From Guillardia theta CCMP2712 (taxonomy: Eukaryota > Cryptophyceae > Pyrenomonadales > Geminigeraceae): a stretch of 64,000 nucleotides of DNA. Every line of letters starts with the position of its first letter. Position 1 is the stretch's first letter. Positions 57,394-64,000 of this stretch are shown piece by piece. The notes under the pieces were generated by a model. It had not been told where the DNA came from and did no database searches. It worked only from the letters and a program-made list of their open reading frames with translations. The position numbers were made by a program, and so were the translations under genes. The stretch lies in the NCBI RefSeq assembly GCF_000315625.1, contig NW_005434672.1, positions 62,001 through 126,000 of the forward strand, in the 5' to 3' direction.

Positions 57394-60300
57394 TCATGGG
57401 CCTCTTGCCGAGGCTTCTGCTCGCTCTGCAAACTCCACCACAAGTCGCTCCTCCTCCTCCCGAACCTGTTGGTTGAACTTTAGGAGGGCAGGGAGTTACG
57501 GAAACAAAGGCAGGAGGAAGGGATCGGTGTGAGAGAGAAAGGAGGACGCGGGTAGATGCTAGGAGACAGTAGAAAGAATGGGAGAGGTAGGACGGAATGG
57601 ATTGAAGAGGGGCAAGGAGAAGGAGGTTGAGGATGAAGAAGAGCAGGGAAGCAGGAGAGGAATGACGAGTGTACCTGCTCCCAAGTGACTAGGGCGACCT
57701 CCTTGCTGTTGGCTCGCTAGAAGCAGGTGAGAGGAGGGAGGAGAGGAAAAGGGAACAAACCAGCTCGTCCCTGAGGTATTCATCGATCTCGATGAGACGG
57801 TTCAGCTGCTCCACCTGAATGTTGTTCACCTTCCTTCTTCCTCCTCTTTCCTCCTCTCCCCTCCTCCTTTCACTCCCGCATACTGCCCTCCCTTCCTGCT
57901 CTTGCTTGCCTCTTCCTCGCACGACCCCTTCCTCTTCTTTTCCCTCTCTTCCACTCTCCCTCATCACTTCTCCCTCCTCTTTCATCTTCCTCCTCCCTCA
58001 CTCCGCCATCCCCTCCTCACCGATCGGTGTGATGGCTCGCAACACCTCAGACCCCAGCAGCCCATCCCGACCGCAACGTCAGCGTCGATCTCGCCCGCGT
58101 GAGCTCCCTGAAGGTCAAGAACGTGAGCGAGTGGAGTCACAGACACTGCAGGTAGACTGATCTGATGGCAAGACGGGGGAAGGAAAAGGATCAGAGCTCG
58201 AGCGCAAGCAAGAGAAGGAGTAGGATGAGAGGAGGACGAGGATGAGAAGCGAAGGAGGAGGAGGAGGAGGAGATGTTCCAGGCGCATCACCTTTCTACTC
58301 GTGAGAACAACTCGCTGGGCTCGAGGTCTGCAAGCAACCGAAATATATTAGAGAAGGAATAGATCAGGAGAGGAGCAGCTGAAACAGAAAGAGGAGGAGC
58401 TTGATCTGAAGCACAACGAAGTAGAAGGCAGAGGGTGGGGGGAGAAGAGGGGACGGGAAAAGAGGAGGAGAGAGGGGAAGAAGAGGCAACAGACTTCAGC
58501 AGCGTGAAGATTGTTCCATAATCCAAGAGGTCTGTCAAAGTTCCGAGCTGCCGACGGAGCAGTCAACATCGAGGTAAAGAGGAAGGAACATGAGTCTTGC
58601 TCTCTCTCGTCCTTCTGACCCCTGTTCTGCTCCCTCTCGCTCGCGCTCTCGCTCGTGCTCTCACGTGCGTCCTCCGGCTGTACTTGCCTCCTATCATACC
58701 ACCTCCTCTACTCGACCATTTCTTCTCACTCCACCTGCTCCAACCTCCTCCTCACGCGCACCTTCTCCGGAGACATCACGGCTCCCATCGCCCAGCCCTC
58801 CGCCACGCCCGACCGGAAGAGATCCGGATCATCTTGAAAGAGCTCCTCCCCCAGCAACATGACCTGCAGCCTTTACTCATCTTCTCCCTCTACTCCTCCG
58901 CCTGCCCCTACATCCCTCCCTGTCAACCAGCATCCCCTCTGTTTCTGCTCATTCCTTCTGAAGCTAACTCCTCAACTGTCTTCTCCTGCCTGTTCTCTTC
59001 CCTTATCTTCCCCAGCAAACATCTCACCTGTCTTGAGGACAGGTTTTCCACCACCTGGAAGTATCTCAGCGCACAACATCATACTCCTATCCTCGTACCT
59101 CTCTAACTTTCCTCCAGGTCTCGTAGTCTGATGACGCGCAGGCGTCTTCGATGCAGTCTACAAACGGATACTTGCTGAGCAGCTGCCCATGTTTTCGTCA
59201 GTTTCCTCCTTCCTTGCTCTAGTCCCACCTGCTCTATCCACGGGGCCCAATTGTCTGCCTCCACCGCCTCCTCTTCCGGCTTGTACGTGTACGTCCCGTT
59301 CTGAGGAGATGCCCGTCACTGTTAGCCCCTCGCTCCTCTCCTCACCTCTCCAGTGTTCGCCACGAAGTAGTTGTTTGCTCCGAGGTTCACCGCCACACCC
59401 ACGTCCCCTCCCAGCTCGACACCAGCTTGAGAGGAGCACTCTTGCAGCAGCTGCATTACCTGCCCACCAGTCAAACTCTCCCCACACATCCCCCAGCTGA
59501 CCTCTTCCAAAGAAGCAGCAGAAGTGCGGTAGAATCCTGCGTCGTCCGGCTTGAACGCAGCAGCCTCTCCCTCCTGCAGGTCGTACACAGGTTCAGATCT
59601 GCTCTGCTCTGCTCTGCTCTGCTCTGCTCTGCTCTGCCCCAGAATCCTCAGCCCCTTCTGCTTCAAAATTGCCCTCTCATGATACTTTCGCTTCTCAGGC
59701 CTCACCTGCACTGACTTGGACAGTATGACACTCCCAAGAGCCTTATACACTGCAATCATCTTGGTAATGTTTTCTCTGCCAACACAGTCATCCACTTGTA
59801 CTCAGTATACGATCGCGGTCGGCGCAAGGAGGAGGAGCAGACAGCAGGTACAGACCTCATCGGTCTATCATGTTTCCCGATGAGCCAGAACGAGTTGAAC
59901 GGCAACTGCCAGAGTCCCTTAGGAAGAGGCCACGAGCCAACGGTCATCACCTTGCTTTCCTTGAAACTTGACCGTCCAGCGATCGCTGGGAAGAACGGGA
60001 CAGGCAGCTTGACTGCTCGCAGAATCAGCCACCTCTTCTCGCAGGATCCACATGCTCACTCGTGATCTCTGGCTTCTTCCCATCCTCTGCATCCTCATTG
60101 CTCTGCTCTCCTTCTCTCCCCTCTTCCCCCTCCTCTCCCTTGCCCTCCTTTTCATCCTGGTTCTTTTCCTCAAGAAGAAACCCTCCTCCCAGGGCCTTGG
60201 CTCCTTCTTGTTCCAGTTTCTGCAATCACGATGAATGAAACAGCATGCAGGTTCATTATTGAGCACCTTCACGGAGTTTGCTATGATCTCAAACAACTGT

Positions 60301-61419
60301 TTGTCCAAGAGATAAGACGATGATTTGGCAATGGAGAAGGATAGGAAAGACTTCGGCGCTTGACCGATCTGCCAAACAATGTTCATTTCCTTGACGCCTT
60401 TTACACCGTCTCAGTCACATGTGAGATCTGATTGTCGCACTCTCTCGTGTTGCAGATATTGCACCCTGATAGCCCTTGAGAGATCTCCTGATTCAGAGAG
60501 GATGAGCCAATTCTTCGGTTTGAGGAGGCCCTATCACCTGGTTGATGCGATCCACGATCTTGCTACATTGTTCTTCAGGTGATGTCGCCTCGTCCTCCTG
60601 TAGCAAGCAGCTCACTCTCAGGTCGCGTTCGACGGTTCTCACATTTTGATTTTCCTCGCCTTCCTTGCTCTTCACAAATGTCATCTCTCCTACAACAGTC
60701 GCGATCTTTCTTGTTTCATTGTTGTAAAAAATCTTCAAGGTTACAATGAAAATCGAAAGCCGTGTCAGCCACTGTCTCCCTCCACTCGCTTCTTGTCACC
60801 TCAATGGTCAGCTTAATCGCCTGCTGAAGCTGCTGGTCCATCACCCTCGACGCTCTCAGCGACAGAATTTCTCCATTTCTCTTGGACAATCTGGAGAAGA
60901 AGCAAGCAAGTGACGCAGCAGGATCCTTCGACCTCGCAGCCACTGCCTGGAGCATCACAAGCAGTAAACGTGCATCATCATCGAGGTACAGCCATGCCCA
61001 CCTGGTTCACTGCAGTGGCAAGCAGAGAGTCGATCGAATGTTCTTTCAAGTACCTTTGAACCCAGAAGGGATTGGGAAGAGGCATCAGCTTCGCTCTCCC
61101 TTGACGGGATTCTGTAGTTGCCGGGGTCAGTATCCCGACTCTCTTCGCAGAACTATCCAGTTGTCTTCTCTCAAAGAGATCCCTTGCTGTTCCCATATAC
61201 CTCTCTTCGCCATGAAGTTTCTTAGCGTGTTCTATTGCAGCTGTCCTTCTCACAGCATCTACATCTTACACTGTCAATCTCATCCATCTCGCACTCATTC
61301 CTCTGTCTATCATCCTTCATCGCTCAACTGTTTCTCCCTGCCTCCGTTGTGCTCTCCTCCCCTGTCCTGAGACCACCATTGGAGCCAGTCAAGAAATGTT
61401 GGCGATCATGGGACTGCAT
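57394..61419 (-). CDS. ENO4: Enolase-like protein, ENO4 type
   Basis: ENO4 is an enolase relative of sperm/flagella with an extra N-terminal region. The start MQSHDRQHFLTGSN at 61419 precedes AIEHAKKLHGEERYMGTARD and DPAASLACFFSRLS, which parallel the ENO4 N-terminal helical domain. Next come ETRKIATVVGEMTFVKSKEG and an acidic, variable insert. The enolase barrel is recognised by GVELGGDVGVAVNLGANNYF, TYTYKPEEEAVEADNWAPWI, LLSKYPFVDCIEDACASSDY then ETWRK. The C-terminal KFNQQVREEEERLVVEF matches the KYNQLLRIEE end of enolases. The first metal ligand Asp of classical enolase (VIGMDVAA) is Asn here (VAVNLGA), as in ENO4, while the Glu of SIEDP survives in CIEDA. Catalysis is therefore doubtful. 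A CTCTG pentamer tract (59600-59637) lies in the frame reading EQSRAEQSRAEQSR. Exons from 57790 to 59100 are incompletely resolved. Confidence 0.8.
59600..59637. repeat. (CTCTG)n pentamer tract
   Basis: About seven CTCTG units inside the ENO4-like gene. They lie between exon-like sequence (ILKQKGLRILGQ and PVYDLQEGEAAAFKPDDAGF) and may be coding or in a short intron. Confidence 0.8.
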
Positions 61420-61479
61420 GGCTAGTGATCGTAGTGATCGGTGCTCCAACGGCTTGTGGGCAAGGAGGGGATGAGGGAT

Positions 61480-62290
61480 CTGCCTTGGGTTGATTCAAGG
61501 CCCACTGGCACCCACCGAGTCGGCGGGTGACCGCGGCGCCGAACCGTAGGCTTCGCCGGGGAACCGGTAGCGGGCCGTAGCGGCCCGGGAGTCCGAAGCG
61601 ACCATACTCAGATACCGTACACGACTTCTTTACTCAAAGTTAAGTTAAACACGGCTCGAAGCAGGGAAACCGTACCTTGAAGGACTGCCATGATCAGCCA
61701 CAACTTGAAGAGGGAAACGGTCCGTCCCGCCGGCCGCGCACTACCGTACGGTACCGTTTCCCTCTTTGTGGCTGATCAGTCCTTCAAGGTACGGTTTCCC
61801 TGCTTCGAGTCGTGTTTAACTTAACTTTGAGTAAAGAAGTCGTGTACGGTATCTGAGTATGGTCGCTTGCGTGACGGTGGTTGGAGTAGCGGTTTTCGCT
61901 GCCTCCTTCGTTTCCTAGTATTTTATTGAGGCGGGTTTGTAGGCTTTATCTCAGTCGGCTCGTCCTTCTTTGCTCCCGGTCCGGTTTCAAGCTTTCAAGG
62001 CTTCAAGTTTTCAGTCCGACAATAAAAGGCTGGCAACTTTTACACTGTCGCACATGATCAGCACAGGCCGGCCCTGGCCCCGCGAAGTAGAGTTGTTCCG
62101 GTGCCGCAGTGCCACCGTCACCGTGGCAACCTCGGAGTGAGGCTTGACCGTCGGACTCATCGGGTGCCCGGCAAGGCCCGGCGGTGAGCCTTAGACGGTC
62201 AGGCCCTGAGTCGCCGCGGCCCGTCCGACGGTCCGACCGTACCGGTCGGAACTTCGGAAGTCACCGTAGTGACCCGGGCCCGGGCCGGGT
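61480..62290. other. GC island upstream of the ENO4-like gene
   Basis: GC-rich sequence with CCGGCC and ACCGTAC words. It carries the long inverted repeat described separately and has two GAGTAAAG/CTTTACTC copies, one in each arm. No gene is supported. Confidence 0.55.
61596..61868. repeat. Long inverted repeat (arms 126 and 116 bp, 31 bp spacer)
   Basis: Left arm 61596-61721, right arm 61753-61868. Pairing starts AAGCGACC with GGTCGCTT at the outer ends and runs inward to AAACGGT/ACCGTTT. By eye there is one base mismatch (ACGG versus ACGA before CTCGAAGC), and the left arm carries two 5-bp insertions (CCATG and CTTGA) absent from the right. The spacer is CCGTCCCGCCGGCCGCGCACTACCGTACGGT-like and itself contains the palindrome ACCGTACGGT. 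No terminal direct repeats were evident. Confidence 0.92.
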
Positions 62291-62436
62291 GGCAATCATT
62301 GATGGCATGGAATCAAGGCAGCAGTATCATAAGTTTCAATAGAGTTAATAAGCAAGCATCACGATTAAAAAAGGTAAACTACCGCAAATCCGACGCTGTA
62401 AATTACATTATGGCATGCCCACTGGCATACAGCAAT

Positions 62437-63489
62437 CTAACAACAAACTTCGTCAAAGTTTGATACATCGTCCTGAAAGATGTCCTCGACATCCTTCGCA
62501 CTCGCAGCAAGGAAGTCATTCCTTGCCCACAACGAAGAGCTCAAAGATCCGCTCCTAGAAAGAGCAGTAGGAAAGTTTGCCAGATCCATAGAGCTTGCGT
62601 CGCATGTCTCCTGCAGCGCTTCTAAGTACACTGAGTTGTCGTTCGCGCTGGCGTCTGGAATCAGCAAAGAGAATCCTGACATATCTTCTGTAGCTAAGCG
62701 ATCCTGCGCTATTTGCACTTCTGGCTTCTCCTCGTTGACGGCTTGTGATGAGCCAGGTTCAGGCTTGACTTCGGCCTGCGCGTTGGAGGGGGTCTGCTCT
62801 TCGCTGTTGGTTATCTCGATTGACGAAAGGGGTGACTGTGCATCAGATTGTTCCTCCTGCTTGGCTTGGACATCCTTGCCATGAACACAAAGCCTTCGCT
62901 CTCTGTGGCGACGCTGAGCCTCTCGGTTCTGCCTCCTTCGCTTCTCCTTCCTCCACTCCTCAAGCGTCATCGTCTCTGGTCGAATGTCAAGAAAATCGTA
63001 TCGGGTATAGTCCTCAATGTAGCAGCTGCTCCTCTTCCTGTCCATGCACTTGGAGAAGGCATCTGCGTTGCAGTCTGCTTTGCCACGCCCTGGAATCCAA
63101 GAGGACGAAGGCGCAGAGCGAGAATCCGGACCAAGCTTCTTGGACGCGTTGTTAGGATCGCTCATCAGCTCAGTGACCCTATGCTTCAATGCATTGTTTT
63201 CCGACCTGAGACGCTCGATCTCGCCTTCAGCCACGGCGATACGCTGCAACAAGGCCTCGTTGTGCGACACAACCGCGGTCAGGTTCGATTCTAGCCGCTG
63301 CACGTACGACCGTGCTTGATCCCTTGACTTCTTGGCAGCGAGACGGTTCTTGATGGTACGAACACGGTTCTTGATTTCTTTAGCTGAATCATCTTCAGGG
63401 GTTTCTGCCTCATCGCCCTTTTTCTGATTTTTCAACAGCATGCTGAGCTCCTGCTCCAACAACTCGTGTGGTTGGCAAGGCTTCCTCAT
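62437..63489 (-). CDS. bZIP transcription factor with a second basic motif
   Basis: A nuclear DNA-binding regulator. Single exon, 350 residues, starting MRKPCQPHELLEQELSMLLK. The bZIP basic region is at about residues 41-60 (VRTIKNRLAAKKSRDQARSY; pattern N-x2-A-A-x2-S-R) followed by a leucine-zipper-like heptad region (YVQRLESNLTAVVSHNEALL, IERLRSENNALKHRVTELM) to about residue 115. A second basic stretch lies at about 185-205 (EKRRRQNREAQRRHRERR), matching the N-R-x-A-Q-R basic signature of AP-1/Yap-like bZIPs but with no heptad leucines after it. The C-terminal half is acidic/Ser-rich, typical of activation regions, ending DDVSNFDEVCC. Lack of introns is unusual in this window. Confidence 0.9.
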   Translation of the reverse strand: MRKPCQPHELLEQELSMLLKNQKKGDEAETPEDDSAKEIKNRVRTIKNRLAAKKSRDQARSYVQRLESNLTAVVSHNEALLQRIAVAEGEIERLRSENNALKHRVTELMSDPNNASKKLGPDSRSAPSSSWIPGRGKADCNADAFSKCMDRKRSSCYIEDYTRYDFLDIRPETMTLEEWRKEKRRRQNREAQRRHRERRLCVHGKDVQAKQEEQSDAQSPLSSIEITNSEEQTPSNAQAEVKPEPGSSQAVNEEKPEVQIAQDRLATEDMSGFSLLIPDASANDNSVYLEALQETCDASSMDLANFPTALSRSGSLSSSLWARNDFLAASAKDVEDIFQDDVSNFDEVCC

Positions 63490-64000
63490 TCCTACGGAGT
63501 TCTGATGTAAGAGAGCCAGCTTGGCTTTTTTCTTGTTTCAGTGGATGTTTTTTCTCGAAAGTGATCAAACACTTCTATGGATTCTGTCAAGGGGAGTCCC
63601 TCGGTACTTGCTCGCTGCGAATCTCTTTTCGAACTGTCGCGCCAACCGATCAATGTCAAGGTCCACTCAAGATCTACAAACCAAGAGTCTATCGCCAGTG
63701 CTTGCAATACTAACTATCTCCTGAAGCTGTTGCAGGTCAGTCTGTCCCTGTATCTTGTGTTTCTGCTGGACACACTTTGTTCGTGTGGGTCGCGATGGTC
63801 CTCTGCCTACTGCCCTCGGTCGTCGCGTTTTTATACCGGATGCCCCATGTGGCTCTAAATCGAAGCGCCCTATCACCCCACCCTATGGCAAATCGTCCAT
63901 GTTGAATCTTACACCCACCACCCGGGTCTTCCCCCTGCCACCTGTATTCTCCTGACCGGGTTTCCGTAATTGAAGTCCAGTAGATGGTGGGGTAGTGAGT
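63490..64000. other. 5' region of bZIP gene and C-skewed sequence
   Basis: No gene supported. From about 63840 the plus strand becomes rich in CCCACCC/CACCCCACC words and ends in GTGGGGTAG, like the skewed gaps near 5.6-6.0 and 48.6-49.4 kb. The feature may continue past the window edge. Confidence 0.4.

Noticed and set aside
1-64000. CRISPR array, operon or phage-type system
   Set aside because: Spliced eukaryotic genes throughout; no spaced identical repeats with unique spacers and no bacterial gene clusters were seen.

Overview
This is eukaryotic nuclear DNA from an intron-dense, gene-dense unicellular flagellate. Genes are cut by many very short introns, typically 45-60 nt, almost all GT-AG with a few apparent GC-AG. 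Coding GC is moderately high. The window encodes nuclear spliceosomal U1 RNA, Golgi/SNARE, mRNA-decapping and flagellar proteins (DRC3, an ENO4-type enolase-like protein, TBCCD1, a MEAK7/TLDc protein). An alga with a secondary plastid, most likely a cryptophyte such as Guillardia, fits best. That assignment is an inference from style and content, not a match I could run.

Layout, left to right: YKT6 SNARE (+, 0.3-1.4 kb); a coiled-coil membrane protein (+, 2.0-4.1 kb) facing an unknown protein (-, 4.4-5.4 kb); TBCCD1 (+, 6.7-8.7 kb) facing a MEAK7-like TLDc protein (-, 9.0-10.9 kb); a helical-repeat protein (+, 11.2-13.3 kb) facing DRC3 (-, 13.5-15.4 kb); an AT-rich stretch with one intronless ORF (16.4-17.2 kb). 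Then comes a 4 kb cluster carrying three U1 snRNA genes (18.3-22.1 kb, minus strand) mixed with other duplicated segments. A small unknown gene (+, 22.2-22.9 kb) faces a large TPR protein (-, 23.4-26.8 kb). A coiled-coil protein (+, 28.4-30.3 kb) ends 17 bp from the decapping scaffold EDC4/Ge-1 (-, 30.3-33.5 kb). A very large two-membrane-span surface-type protein (-, 34.3-39.6 kb) diverges from an unknown gene (+, 40.4-41.7 kb), which faces a coiled-coil protein (-, 41.8-45.5 kb). A targeted O-methyltransferase (+, 46.2-47.2 kb) faces a single-pass membrane protein with internal repeats (-, 47.4-48.5 kb). The rest holds a small membrane protein (+, 51.7-52.0 kb) facing a zinc-binding protein (-, 52.1-53.3 kb), a coiled-coil protein (-, 53.9-56.0 kb), a SAM-like small protein (+, 56.3-57.1 kb) facing an ENO4-like protein (-, 57.4-61.4 kb), and a bZIP factor (-, 62.4-63.5 kb).

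The architecture is strikingly regular. Nine convergent pairs have short 3' gaps, while the 5' gaps hold either GC-rich islands built of CCGG/ACCGTAC-like words with recurring GAGTAAA, or C/G-skewed CCTACCCC-type sequence. Triplet and hexamer microsatellites, mostly GGA and AGGAGC, sit in introns and occasionally in coding exons. A 116-126 bp inverted repeat lies at 61.6-61.87 kb.

The genes do not form an operon or a visible pathway. Several (DRC3, ENO4-like, TBCCD1, the TPR protein) share a flagellar/basal-body theme. The most notable results are the U1 snRNA cluster, the inverted repeat, complementary triplet arrays bracketing an exon, a bZIP protein with a second zipper-less basic region, and the GC-AG introns. 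I did not find a clearly new multigene system.
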